Assembly: GCF_000376445.1 (NCBI RefSeq) | Contig: NZ_AQXI01000004.1 | Span: 248,001-312,000, forward strand | Length of the DNA stretch: 64,000 nucleotides | From: Haladaptatus paucihalophilus DX253 | GTDB taxonomy: Archaea > Halobacteriota > Halobacteria > Halobacteriales > Haladaptataceae | Reading direction: 5' to 3' | In this document: piece after piece, positions 44,179 to 52,509 of the stretch | Layout of the letters: each line of letters opens with the position of its first letter | Position numbering within the stretch: position 1 is the first letter of the stretch | The notes under the pieces: generated by a model | What the model saw: only the letters and a program-made list of their open reading frames with translations | The model's database searches: none | Told to the model about the DNA's origin: nothing | Translations under genes and position numbers: made by a program

Positions 44179-45705
44179 TCAGAGTGTCGGGTCCTGGTCG
44201 ATGGGGACGTGGACCGTCTTCTCTTGGGTGTAGGCGTTGAGCGTATCACGGGAGCACTCGCGGCCCATGCCGGAGCGTTTGAACCCGCCGAACGGGCTAC
44301 CGGTGACGGTGCGTCCGTAGAACTTGTTGACCCAGACGCTTCCCGCGTCGATGTCGGCGGCCGCGCGGTGGGCGAGCGAACCGTTCTCCGTCGCCACGCC
44401 CGCGGCGAGGCCGAACTCCACGTCGTTAGCGAGTTCGATGGCCTCGTCGTAGTCGCTGAAGGTGATGACCGTCTCGACCGGGCCGAATATCTCCTCTTGC
44501 GCGATTCGCATGTCGTTGTCGGCGTCCACGAAGACTGCGGGTTCGACGAACCACCCGTCGTCGGTGCCCTCGGCTTCGACGGCGTTTCCGCCGGTCGCGA
44601 GGGTGGCACCTTCTTCGACGCCGAGTTCGAGGTACGAGGTCACCTTCTCGTACTGCGCTTCGGAGACGAGCGGGCCGAAGGTGGTCCCCTCGGCGAGCGT
44701 GTCGCCGATTGTGTGTGACTCCATCTCCTCGACCAACTTCTCGACGAACTCGTCACGAACGTCCTCGTGGACGAGCGCGCGTGAACAGGCGTCGCACGAC
44801 TGGCCGGTGTTGTACGTGATGCTCCCGGCGACGGTCTCGGCGGCCTGTTCGATATCCGCGTCGGGAAAGACGACGAACGGCGATTTGCCACCGAGTTCCA
44901 GCGTGACGGGCGTGATGTTCGAGGCGGCCGACTTCATCACTTCCTCGCCGGTCACGTCCTCGCCGGTGAACGAAACCTTCTGCACGTCGGAGTGACCCGT
45001 GAGGGGCGCGCCCGCCTCTTGGCCGAAGCCGGGGACGACGTTGAAAACGCCATCGGGCAGGACGCCCTCGGAGAGTTCGGCGATTCGGAGCGCCGTGAGC
45101 GGACTCTGCTCGGCGGGTTTCAGGACGACGGCGTTGCCGGCGGCGAGCGCCGGGCCGATCTTCCACGAGGTGAGGACGAGGGGGTAGTTCCACGGCGTGA
45201 CGCAGCCGACGACGCCGTAGGGCTCACGACGGGTGTAGATGTGCGCGTCGTTCGCCGCCGCAATCTCCTTGCCGCCCTCGGCGCGGCAGATGTTCGCGTA
45301 GTACTCGATGAAGTCGATGCCCTTGTTGACCTCGCCCTTGGCGTACGACAGCGGCTTGCCCACGTCGAGGCTCTCGAGAATCGCGAGTTCTTCGATGTTG
45401 TCGCGGAGGACGGAGACCCATTCGAGGAGGGCTTCCGACCGCTCCGCGGGCGTCGCATTGCCCCACTCGTTCTCGAAGGCGTCCTGTGCGGCCTCGACGG
45501 CCGCGTCCACGTCAACCTCGTCGCAGCGAGGTACCGAGAGAATGGGTTCGTCTACGACGGGGTCTCGCGTCTCGAACGTCTCGCCGCTTTCCGCTGGGTG
45601 AGACGACCCACCGATCCACGCTTCGAACGTCCCGAATGACTGTGCCTCCTCGCTCGCTTGCTGATGGTTCTCTTGAACCGAGCCGGTGTAGTGTTCTAGT
45701 TCCAT
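44179..45705 (-). CDS. aldehyde dehydrogenase (betaine/aminobutyraldehyde type)
   Basis: 508 residues. Catalytic cysteine in NTGQSCDACSRALV, catalytic glutamate in LELGGKSPFVV, cofactor region TPWNYPLVLTSWKIGPALAAG. The C-terminal FGGFKRSGMGRE is the oligomerisation end typical of the betaine/4-aminobutyraldehyde group. Oxidises an aldehyde with NAD(P)+. Lies 165 bp downstream of the aminotransferase start region on the same strand and is separated by 198 bp from the DUF35 gene, so it may have its own promoter (A/T-rich 45760-45800). Confidence 0.95.
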   Translation of the reverse strand: MELEHYTGSVQENHQQASEEAQSFGTFEAWIGGSSHPAESGETFETRDPVVDEPILSVPRCDEVDVDAAVEAAQDAFENEWGNATPAERSEALLEWVSVLRDNIEELAILESLDVGKPLSYAKGEVNKGIDFIEYYANICRAEGGKEIAAANDAHIYTRREPYGVVGCVTPWNYPLVLTSWKIGPALAAGNAVVLKPAEQSPLTALRIAELSEGVLPDGVFNVVPGFGQEAGAPLTGHSDVQKVSFTGEDVTGEEVMKSAASNITPVTLELGGKSPFVVFPDADIEQAAETVAGSITYNTGQSCDACSRALVHEDVRDEFVEKLVEEMESHTIGDTLAEGTTFGPLVSEAQYEKVTSYLELGVEEGATLATGGNAVEAEGTDDGWFVEPAVFVDADNDMRIAQEEIFGPVETVITFSDYDEAIELANDVEFGLAAGVATENGSLAHRAAADIDAGSVWVNKFYGRTVTGSPFGGFKRSGMGRECSRDTLNAYTQEKTVHVPIDQDPTL

Positions 45706-45903
45706 GGTTACTGTGCTCGTTCGTCATGCACCTCGAATCGGGCGCTAATAAAACTAACTAGATACCAAAATGGAAGTGGATATATTGTGATGATTCTAAT
45801 TTAGGATGCGCTTGTTAGCTCATAGATGAATCAGTGGGTGGTGGCGTGGTTCGGGACGGGCAATCGACGACCCGATTATCGCGCCCTCATCGCGGGGCGA
45901 GAC

Positions 45904-46323
45904 TCACTCCGTCGCGGGGACGAACTTGAACCCGTATCTGACGATTCCCTCCTCCTCGTAGATGCGACGAATGCGACCCGAAACGGGCATACCGACCGCC
46001 ACCTCGGTCGGGTCGACATCCGTGACCTGTGCGGTGATTCGCGGTCCTTCGTCGAGGTCGACGATGGCGACGACGTACCGCCCCTCCGCCTGCGCCTGCC
46101 CGGCGAACTCCGGCGGCGCACCACCCGGCGAGAGAACGGTATAGGAGTAGATGGTGCCCTCTCCCGAGAGGTCGACCGTCTCGAACTCGTCGTTTCGGCA
46201 GTCGGGACACGCCCCCTTCGGAGGGAACGCGATGGTCCCGCAGTCGGTACAGCGTTCGCCCTCGAACGCCAATCGTTGCCCCACGGTTCGCTCGTACATC
46301 GGAATCGAGATGTGTGCTCCCAT
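45904..46323 (-). CDS. DUF35 OB-fold/zinc-ribbon acyl-CoA-associated protein
   Basis: 139 residues. Zinc ribbon with Cys25, Cys28, Cys39 and Cys42 (CTDCG and CPDCR), then the OB fold (GEGTIYSYTVLSP). DUF35 proteins form a channel for CoA thioesters between thiolase and HMG-CoA-synthase-type partners in archaea. Here it is the third gene of such a trio; its start overlaps the stop of the HMGCS-like gene (TGATG). Strongly suggests a substrate-channelling complex. Confidence 0.9.
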   Translation of the reverse strand: MGAHISIPMYERTVGQRLAFEGERCTDCGTIAFPPKGACPDCRNDEFETVDLSGEGTIYSYTVLSPGGAPPEFAGQAQAEGRYVVAIVDLDEGPRITAQVTDVDPTEVAVGMPVSGRIRRIYEEEGIVRYGFKFVPATE

Positions 46324-47300
46324 CAGTTCGACACCTCCTGCAATCGCGCGTACTCGGCGTAACTCAACTCCTCGGTCGCGTCGAGTGCGGCACCGACGCC
46401 AGCCGACGCGCCCTCGTCTTCGACTCTATCGGTCGTCTCGAAGACGAACGCGCTCGCGCCGTGGCCGTACCCGTATCCGGCGACGAGGATTGTAGAACCC
46501 GACTCCGCGGCGTCGAGAGCCGCGGCGAGACCGACGAGGGGCGAGGCGACGCCCGCGAATCCCATGCGCTTGACGACGAACCCGGCACTCATCTGGTCGG
46601 CGTCGAATCCGAGTCGAGCACCGCCGCGCCACGACATCTTCACGTCGTCCTGCGGGAACACCGCGTGGTCGATATCCTCGACAGCGCAGTTCGCTTCCTC
46701 GAGGGCGTCGTCCACGACGGTCGAGAGCGCTTCCACGAAGCCCTCGGTCGTGTATCCGCCGAGCGAGAGGTCGGTCACCTGCCCGTCCATTCGGAACTTC
46801 GCCGGGAGGTAGGCGTCCACGTAGTGGGCGCTTCCGACGCGGACCGCGAGCGGATCGTCGCCGACGACGAACGCCGCGGACCCGGCACCGAGGACGTGCT
46901 CTGCGTCCTCGTCTCGGGGGGCGTCGGGCGCATCGGATGCAACCACGAGGGACGACCCGAACGAGAGTCCGACGTCGAGTGCTTCGAGACCCGCCTTCCA
47001 CGAGTTGCCGAACTCCAGCGTCCGGCGTGCCCCGTAGATACCGAGCGCCCGCGAGAGCGGTCCACTCGCCAACGACCCCGACTGCGGGTTCGACGTGGTG
47101 GCGAACGTGAGCGTCTCCGTGCCGTCTCCATCGACTGCCCGCCCCGACTCCGTGGCCATCGTGATGGCGTCCTCGTCGTAGGCGAGGACGGTCTTGCGGT
47201 CGATTCTCGCGGCGAATCGACCCCAAACCTCCTCGTACGCCTCGGCGGTGACGTGGTAGGACGGAAGCGAGACGGCGTAGTCGGTTATGCCGACGCTCAT
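46323..47300 (-). CDS. HMG-CoA-synthase/condensing-enzyme-like protein lacking the catalytic cysteine
   Basis: 325 residues from MSVGITDYAVSLPSY. Thiolase fold of the HMG-CoA synthase/KAS III group (DEDAITMATESGRA, LGAGSAAFVVGDDP, GGARLGFDADQM). The position of the active-site cysteine is NSWKAG (residues 99-104), so it is Ser/Trp rather than Cys. It thus probably cannot form an acyl-enzyme and acts as a partner or with a changed mechanism. Overlaps the thiolase gene by ATGA (47297-47300) and the DUF35 gene by TGATG. Confidence 0.85.
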   Translation of the reverse strand: MSVGITDYAVSLPSYHVTAEAYEEVWGRFAARIDRKTVLAYDEDAITMATESGRAVDGDGTETLTFATTSNPQSGSLASGPLSRALGIYGARRTLEFGNSWKAGLEALDVGLSFGSSLVVASDAPDAPRDEDAEHVLGAGSAAFVVGDDPLAVRVGSAHYVDAYLPAKFRMDGQVTDLSLGGYTTEGFVEALSTVVDDALEEANCAVEDIDHAVFPQDDVKMSWRGGARLGFDADQMSAGFVVKRMGFAGVASPLVGLAAALDAAESGSTILVAGYGYGHGASAFVFETTDRVEDEGASAGVGAALDATEELSYAEYARLQEVSN

Positions 47301-48460
47301 GCGTCCACCTCGTAGATGAAGACGGTCGCCGCACCGCCGGACCCGCCGACGTTGTGCGAGAGTGCGACGCTGCCATCGACCTGTCGTTCGCCCGCGTCGC
47401 CGCGGAGTTGGTCGAACACTTCCACGACCTGTCCGATACCGGTCGCTCCCAGCGGGTGACCCTTCGACTTCAACCCGCCGCTCGTGTTGACGGGCAGGTC
47501 GCCGTCTCGTCGCGTCCGACCCTCGTCGATGAGTCGCCACCCCTCGCCGCGGTCGGCGAATCCGAGGTCCTCGTAGGCGAGGAGTTCCGCGATGGTGAAA
47601 CAATCGTGGACCTCCGCGAAGTCGATGTCGTCGGCGGTTCTCCCCGCACGGTCGTAGGCGTCGTTCGCGGCCTCGCGGACCGCCGAGAGCGACGTGATGG
47701 TGTCCCGGTCGTGGAGCGCGAGGTGGTCGCTGCCGCCGCCGAATCCGGTGATGTACACCGGGTCGTCGGTGTACTCGTGCGCTTCGTCGGCCGGGACGAC
47801 CATCGCACAGGCCGCACCGTCGGTCGTCGGGCAGGCGTCGTAGAGGTTCAGCGGATCGGCGATCTCCGGCGCACCCTGTGCCTTCTCCAGCGAGACTTCG
47901 CGCTGGAACTGGGCTTTGGGATTCACCGCGCCGTTCTCGTGGTTCTTGACGGCGACCCTCGAGAGGTGCTCGTGTTCGGCATCGGTCTCGTGGAGATATC
48001 GCTGGGCGGCGATGGCGTAGACGCCCGCGAACGTCATACCCGCGAGACGCTCGTACTCGGTGTCGCCGCTGACGCCCAACCAGTACTTCGACCGGTCGCC
48101 GCTGAGGTCCAGCATCTTCTCGACCCCGCCCGCGAGGACGGCATCGCTCGCGCCCGACCCGACGGCGTGAACCGCGTCGAGCAGGGCGAAGCCGCCGGAG
48201 GCGCAGGCGTTTTCGACGCGCTGGACCGGCAGACCGGTCAGTCCGAGGTGCGACGTGAGCGATGCGCCCGTGATGCCGAGTTGGTAGCCGCCGACGCCGA
48301 GACTGCCGACGTAGGCTCCGTCGAGGACGTCCGCGTCGAATCCGCGGTCGACCGACTCGACCATCGCGTCGTAGGCCGACTCGAACAGTTCCTTGATGCC
48401 AGCGTCGGGGTGTTCCCCGTAGGGACTTTGGCCCGCGCCGACGAGTGCCACGTCGCGCAC
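47297..48460 (-). CDS. SCP-x/thiolase-family acetyl-CoA acyltransferase
   Basis: 387 residues with a GTG start (48460) overlapping the TAG of the CoA-transferase gene by one base. Nucleophilic Cys86 (VENACASGG), catalytic His in KGHPLGATG; a CGxG-type second cysteine is replaced by the VGGSGG ending, as in SCP-x thiolases. Cleaves or forms 3-oxoacyl-CoA. Part of a five-gene run with overlaps (CoA-transferase A and B, thiolase, HMGCS-like, DUF35), hence one operon. Natural substrate unknown. Confidence 0.9.
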   Translation of the reverse strand: MRDVALVGAGQSPYGEHPDAGIKELFESAYDAMVESVDRGFDADVLDGAYVGSLGVGGYQLGITGASLTSHLGLTGLPVQRVENACASGGFALLDAVHAVGSGASDAVLAGGVEKMLDLSGDRSKYWLGVSGDTEYERLAGMTFAGVYAIAAQRYLHETDAEHEHLSRVAVKNHENGAVNPKAQFQREVSLEKAQGAPEIADPLNLYDACPTTDGAACAMVVPADEAHEYTDDPVYITGFGGGSDHLALHDRDTITSLSAVREAANDAYDRAGRTADDIDFAEVHDCFTIAELLAYEDLGFADRGEGWRLIDEGRTRRDGDLPVNTSGGLKSKGHPLGATGIGQVVEVFDQLRGDAGERQVDGSVALSHNVGGSGGAATVFIYEVDA

Positions 48461-49224
48461 TAGTCGCCACCACCCGTGTAGATGCCGTCGGGGTCGAGTT
48501 TCTCGCGGATGAGTCGAATCTCCTCGTCGTCGGGGGTCGGCGTCTCGGTCACGTCGTCGGCGAACTGGACCTCCCAGCCGGTGGCCTCCTGTACTTCGTC
48601 GCGGGTGACGCCGACGTGAAGCGTGTCCACGTACATCTCCCCGTTGTCGTCGAATTTCATCACGGCCTTATCGGTGATGACCGCCTCGGGGCCGCCGCGG
48701 AGTCCCATCTCCTCGCGTCCTTCGACGTACCCCGGCGAGGTGATGAAATCGACCTCCTCGGGGAATCGGCGCTTCTGATGGGGCGTGATGATGAGCGTCC
48801 GGTGGGCGTTACTGGAGATTTCGCAGGCTCCACCGCTCCCCGGAAGCCGCACCTTCGGGTCGTCGTAGTCGCCGATGACGGTCGAGTTGATGTTACCGCG
48901 TTTGTCGATCTGTGCGCCGCCGAGGAAGCCCACGTCGATGCGGCCGGACTGCAGATAGCGACTGAAACCTTCGTACATCGGAACGATGCTTCGCGCCCCT
49001 GTTGCGAGGACCGGGTCACCGATGGAGAGCGGGAGCGCGTCGGGGTTCGAATCGACGGTCCCCGATTCGTATATCATCTGGAGATCCGGCGCGTGCGTCC
49101 GCTTGGCGAGGTTACACGCGAGGTTGGGGACGCCGACGCCGACGAGAACGGTGTCGTCGTTCCGCAGTTCGAGCGCCGCGCGCGTTATCATCAGCTCCGT
49201 GTCGGTGTAGTCGAGGTCGCTCAT
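48460..49224 (-). CDS. CoA-transferase subunit B (glutaconate/3-oxoadipate type)
   Basis: 254 residues from MSDLDYTDTELM. Catalytic glutamate in QMIYESGTVDS; GVGVPNLACNLAKRTHAPDL and FLGGAQIDKRGNINSTVIGD are GctB-type motifs. Pairs with subunit A, whose stop overlaps this start (ATGA, 49221-49224). Transfers CoA from a donor such as acetyl- or succinyl-CoA to a carboxylic acid. A long frame that continues upstream in the same direction is antisense noise and is not used. Confidence 0.92.
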   Translation of the reverse strand: MSDLDYTDTELMITRAALELRNDDTVLVGVGVPNLACNLAKRTHAPDLQMIYESGTVDSNPDALPLSIGDPVLATGARSIVPMYEGFSRYLQSGRIDVGFLGGAQIDKRGNINSTVIGDYDDPKVRLPGSGGACEISSNAHRTLIITPHQKRRFPEEVDFITSPGYVEGREEMGLRGGPEAVITDKAVMKFDDNGEMYVDTLHVGVTRDEVQEATGWEVQFADDVTETPTPDDEEIRLIREKLDPDGIYTGGGD

Positions 49225-50138
49225 GCGTATCGCCCCATGTCGATGGGTTCGGCGTAGTCGTGGGTCGGTTCGAGGTCCAGCAGGCGCTCGGCACCGAGTT
49301 TCTCGACGTACTCGCGGCGGTCTTCGACGCCGTAGACCCACTCGTCGAGCCACTCTTGGGTTGACTCGTGCGTCTTCGACATCTCGTCCCATTCGAGATA
49401 CGCGGCGTTGTCGCGGCCGTAGTAGCCCTGCGTGTAGGACGGATGCGACCCGTAGGGCGCTTCGACCACGTAATCGACGACGGTTCCCGGAATTTCGGTC
49501 CGGTTGGGGTCGCTTCGGAGCGTCTCGGTGTCCACGATTTCCTCGACGCAGAGGACGACGGTGTCGGCGGCAAAGGCCGCGTCGACTACATCGCCGGTGA
49601 TACCCCAGAGGTGCGCGTCGCCCTCGGGACTCGCGCGCTGCCCCCGGACGATTGAAACGTCGGGATTCAACGGCGGGACGACGCAGACCTGCTCGTCGGG
49701 GGCGAACGGATTCTTGACGGTTCGGATACTGTCGTTGTGCTCCGGGAGACTCGACCCGACGAGGCTCCGAAGGGGAACGAACGGCATGTCCCGCGCGCCA
49801 GCGAAGAGGCGCGAGACGAGGCCGAAGTGCGAATACTCGTCGATAGTTATCTCGTTCGGAACGCCGTCTTCGACGGCGCGCCGGAAGGCCCGAAGACTCC
49901 CGACGCCGGGGTTGCCCGCCCACGAGAAGGTGACCGCCGAGGCGCATCCGGCGGCTATCATCTGGTCGAAGACGAGATCCGGTGTCGCCCGCATGAGGTG
50001 GAGGTCCTCGTACTCCTGTCTGATTATCTCGTGGCCCGCGGCGAAGGGAATGAGATGCGTGAACCCACCGAGGTAGACGCTATCCCCGTCGTCGACGGCA
50101 CCCGATATCGCGTTCGCCAAGTCTGTTACCTTCGTCAT
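49221..50138 (-). CDS. CoA-transferase subunit A (glutaconate/3-oxoadipate type)
   Basis: 305 residues from MTKVTDLANAIS. The nucleotide-type motif DGDSVYLGGFTHLIPFAAGHE and RATPDLVFDQMIAAGCASAV are GctA-like. First gene of the operon. An A/T-rich TATA-like stretch (cctatattta on the + strand, 50161-50170) centres about 28 bp before the ATG, so the mRNA is probably nearly leaderless. Longer frames up to 50678 are rejected because they run through this promoter. Confidence 0.92.
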   Translation of the reverse strand: MTKVTDLANAISGAVDDGDSVYLGGFTHLIPFAAGHEIIRQEYEDLHLMRATPDLVFDQMIAAGCASAVTFSWAGNPGVGSLRAFRRAVEDGVPNEITIDEYSHFGLVSRLFAGARDMPFVPLRSLVGSSLPEHNDSIRTVKNPFAPDEQVCVVPPLNPDVSIVRGQRASPEGDAHLWGITGDVVDAAFAADTVVLCVEEIVDTETLRSDPNRTEIPGTVVDYVVEAPYGSHPSYTQGYYGRDNAAYLEWDEMSKTHESTQEWLDEWVYGVEDRREYVEKLGAERLLDLEPTHDYAEPIDMGRYA

Positions 50139-50160
50139 CGTTGCCCAGGTTTGTAGTAGT

Positions 50161-50170
50161 CCTATATTTA
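50161..50170 (-). promoter_or_regulatory. TATA-like box of the CoA-transferase operon
   Basis: Read on the - strand, TAAATATAGG lies about 28 bp before the ATG at 50138, the spacing of an archaeal TATA box when transcription starts at or near the start codon. Confidence 0.5.
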
Positions 50171-50286
50171 TCTTCTCCTCACAAGAGTAGTTACAAATCA
50201 AGACCAGATATTTTGATTCTATAGCAATGTACGGGGCCTGTTGACAGTCGTCGTGACGGTGGTGCGCATGCGGGATAGGGAAGGAA

Positions 50287-50325
50287 AGCAATGCGAGAGA
50301 AAAGGGAGAGAGCAATGCGAGAGAA
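50287..50325 (+). repeat. direct repeat AGCAATGCGAGAGAA in a purine-rich tract
   Basis: The 15-mer occurs at 50287-50301 and again at 50311-50325, within a purine-only-like tract running about 50275-50370. It lies between the AsnC-type regulator gene and the CoA-transferase promoter, so it could bind that regulator. Confidence 0.45.
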
Positions 50326-50409
50326 GAGGAAACGAAAGTGTGGGGAGAAGAAAGGAAAGAGATACGAGGTCGTTTCGAATGACGGTTCGTCGAGAACGAA
50401 CTTCGAGGC

Positions 50410-50910
50410 TCAGGAACGAAGCGCTTCGAGGTCCTCGTCGTCGTAGTTGACGAGGAGACGGGGTTCATCCTTGAACGTCTTGAGGACGATGTTCGTGGCC
50501 GAGTGAGCGACGCCATCGGTGTGGATGATGTCGTCGATGAACTGCTGGAGGTGGTCGTGGTCGCGGAGGTGGGCGATGAGGATGAACGACTTCTCACCGA
50601 CCATGAAGTACGCCGTCTGGACGCCGGAGATGTTCGAGAGACGCTCGCCGATGTCGTCGTATCCGGGACCGTACTCACTCTTGATTTCGCTGATGACGGT
50701 GAGGTTCAGTCCGAGTTCCTTCCGGTCCAATTGCGGCACCTTCCCCGTGACGATGCCCTGCTCGCGGTACTTCTCAATGCGGTAGTAGACCGTCGAGGGA
50801 CTGATTCCGAGTTTGTCGCTCAGTTCGTCGACGCCCAAGTCCACGTCGCCTTCTCGGTCCAACCAGCGGAGTATCTCGAAATCTTTCTCATCGAGGTTTA
50901 CGTCGGCCAT
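50410..50910 (-). CDS. Lrp/AsnC-family transcriptional regulator
   Basis: 166 residues from MADVNLDEKDFEIL. N-terminal HTH (ELSDKLGISPSTVYYRIEKY) and C-terminal AsnC ligand-binding domain (SEIKSEYGPGYDDIGERLSN, IIHTDGVAHSAT). Members sense amino acids and form octamers. Located between the CoA-transferase operon (same strand, downstream) and the divergent aminotransferase gene at 51160, so it is the likely local regulator of the amine catabolic genes. A start at 50937 adds nine residues with weak support. Confidence 0.9.
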   Translation of the reverse strand: MADVNLDEKDFEILRWLDREGDVDLGVDELSDKLGISPSTVYYRIEKYREQGIVTGKVPQLDRKELGLNLTVISEIKSEYGPGYDDIGERLSNISGVQTAYFMVGEKSFILIAHLRDHDHLQQFIDDIIHTDGVAHSATNIVLKTFKDEPRLLVNYDDEDLEALRS

Positions 50911-51129
50911 GATTGTAGTAAGTCGAATAGAGTACATAAATGCTTTCCAATTTGTTGAGTTTGCTTCGGTATTTGTCGAGCAGTGGTCGCGGACGGCGGT
51001 CGTATCCGGGACTCACTCACGCTACGGCGCGAGAACCGTCGCCGCTACCCGCGCGCAGTCCCGCCATACGACAAAATAGGCCAATAATACCCGCCCATAT
51101 TGCCAACTGGTGCAATCTTTTCCCAATAA

Positions 51130-51137
51130 TTTAATAC
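51130..51137 (+). promoter_or_regulatory. TATA-like box of the second aminotransferase
   Basis: TTTAATAC lies about 27 bp before the ATG at 51160, consistent with a leaderless archaeal transcript. Confidence 0.5.
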
Positions 51138-51159
51138 CTACCACAACACACCCCGTGCC

Positions 51160-52497
51160 ATGAGCAAGCAAGACGGTCGGTCAGTAGAGGGACCAAACAT
51201 CGTGACGGACCTGCCGGGCACGAAGGCGAAGCAACTCGTCGAGGCGGACGGCGAAGTCGTCTCGCCGAGTTCGCCGCGGGCGTACCCGCTCGCCGTCGAG
51301 AGTGCGCAGGGACTGAACGTGACCGACGTGGACGGCAACCGCTTTTGGGACTTCGCCAGCGGTATCGCGGTGACGAACGTCGGCCACCGCCACCCGAAGG
51401 TCGTGGCGGCGGCGAAGGACCAACTCGACGTGCTGGTCCACCCGGCGTTCTGCGACTACTACTCGCCGGAGCCGACGCGACTGGCCGAACGACTCGAAGC
51501 GATTGCCCCCGGCGACTCCCCGAAGAAGGTGTTCTTCGGCAACAGCGGCGCGGAGGCGGTCGAAGCGGGGATGAAACTCGCGCGGCACCACACGGGCCGC
51601 CATCGATTCATCGCCTTCGAGGGCGGGTTCCACGGGCGGACGATGGGCGCGCTTTCGCTCACCGCGAGCAAGACGAAGTACAAGCGCGGGTTCGGCCCGC
51701 TCGTTCCCGGCGTGGACCACATTCCGTACCCGAAGCCCAGGAAGTACGGTAGCGACGAGGCCGCGATGGAAGCGACGTTCGACGCCTTCGAGGACCTGAT
51801 TCGAACGCGCGTTCCCGTGGACGAAATCGCGGGTATCGTCGTCGAACCCGTACAGGGAGAGGGAGGCTACGTCGTGCCACCGGAGGGATTCCACCAACGC
51901 CTCCGCGAGTTCGCGGATGACCACGGTATCCTCCTCATCGCCGACGAGGTGCAGGCCGGATTCGGCCGCACCGGCGAGTGGTTCGGGATGGACAACTGGG
52001 GCGTCGAACCCGACATCACCCTGATGGGCAAGGGCATCGCCAATGGCCTCCCGATGTCCGCGATGGTCGCCAAAGAATCGGTGATGACGTGGGGAGCGGG
52101 AACGCACGCGAGCACGTACCACGGAAATCCCGTGGCTGCCGCCGCCGCGAACGCCGTCATCGACGTCATCGAAGAGGAGAACCTCCTGGACAACGCGACC
52201 GAGGTCGGCGCGCACCTGATGGACGAACTCGACGCGCTCGCGGAGGAGTTCCCGCAAATCGCGGAGGTGCGCGGCCTCGGCTTGATGATCGGTGCCGAAT
52301 TCGTCGACCCTGAGACGGGCGAACCCGACGGCGACCTCTCCGAGGCGGTCATGCACACCGCGTGGGAACACGGCCTGATGATTCTCCCGTGCGGCCAGAG
52401 CACGGTCAGATTCGCGCCGCCGCTCACCATCACGAAAGAACAAGCCACGGTCGGTGTCGAACTCTTCGGCGAGGCGCTCGCGGAGGCGCTGGAGTAA
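51160..52497 (+). CDS. class-III aminotransferase (4-aminobutyrate/putrescine type)
   Basis: 445 residues. PLP lysine in TLMGKGIANGLPMS, DEVQAGFGRTGEW cofactor site, FFGNSGAEAVEAGMKLARHH phosphate-binding region. Resembles GABA/acetylornithine-type aminotransferases: converts an omega-amino group to a semialdehyde with 2-oxoglutarate as acceptor. It is followed after 12 bp by an M20 amidohydrolase, probably one transcript. Together with PotDABC downstream it fits polyamine or GABA use. Exact substrate not determined. Confidence 0.92.
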   Translation: MSKQDGRSVEGPNIVTDLPGTKAKQLVEADGEVVSPSSPRAYPLAVESAQGLNVTDVDGNRFWDFASGIAVTNVGHRHPKVVAAAKDQLDVLVHPAFCDYYSPEPTRLAERLEAIAPGDSPKKVFFGNSGAEAVEAGMKLARHHTGRHRFIAFEGGFHGRTMGALSLTASKTKYKRGFGPLVPGVDHIPYPKPRKYGSDEAAMEATFDAFEDLIRTRVPVDEIAGIVVEPVQGEGGYVVPPEGFHQRLREFADDHGILLIADEVQAGFGRTGEWFGMDNWGVEPDITLMGKGIANGLPMSAMVAKESVMTWGAGTHASTYHGNPVAAAAANAVIDVIEEENLLDNATEVGAHLMDELDALAEEFPQIAEVRGLGLMIGAEFVDPETGEPDGDLSEAVMHTAWEHGLMILPCGQSTVRFAPPLTITKEQATVGVELFGEALAEALE

Positions 52498-52509
52498 CCC
52501 ACCTCATCT

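Noticed and set aside
46323-48473. 716-codon - strand frame spanning the HMGCS-like gene and antisense/other-frame sequence of the thiolase gene
   Set aside because: Only the part from 47300 downward resembles a protein family; upstream it is Arg/Gly/Pro-rich out-of-frame translation of the thiolase gene, typical of high-GC DNA.
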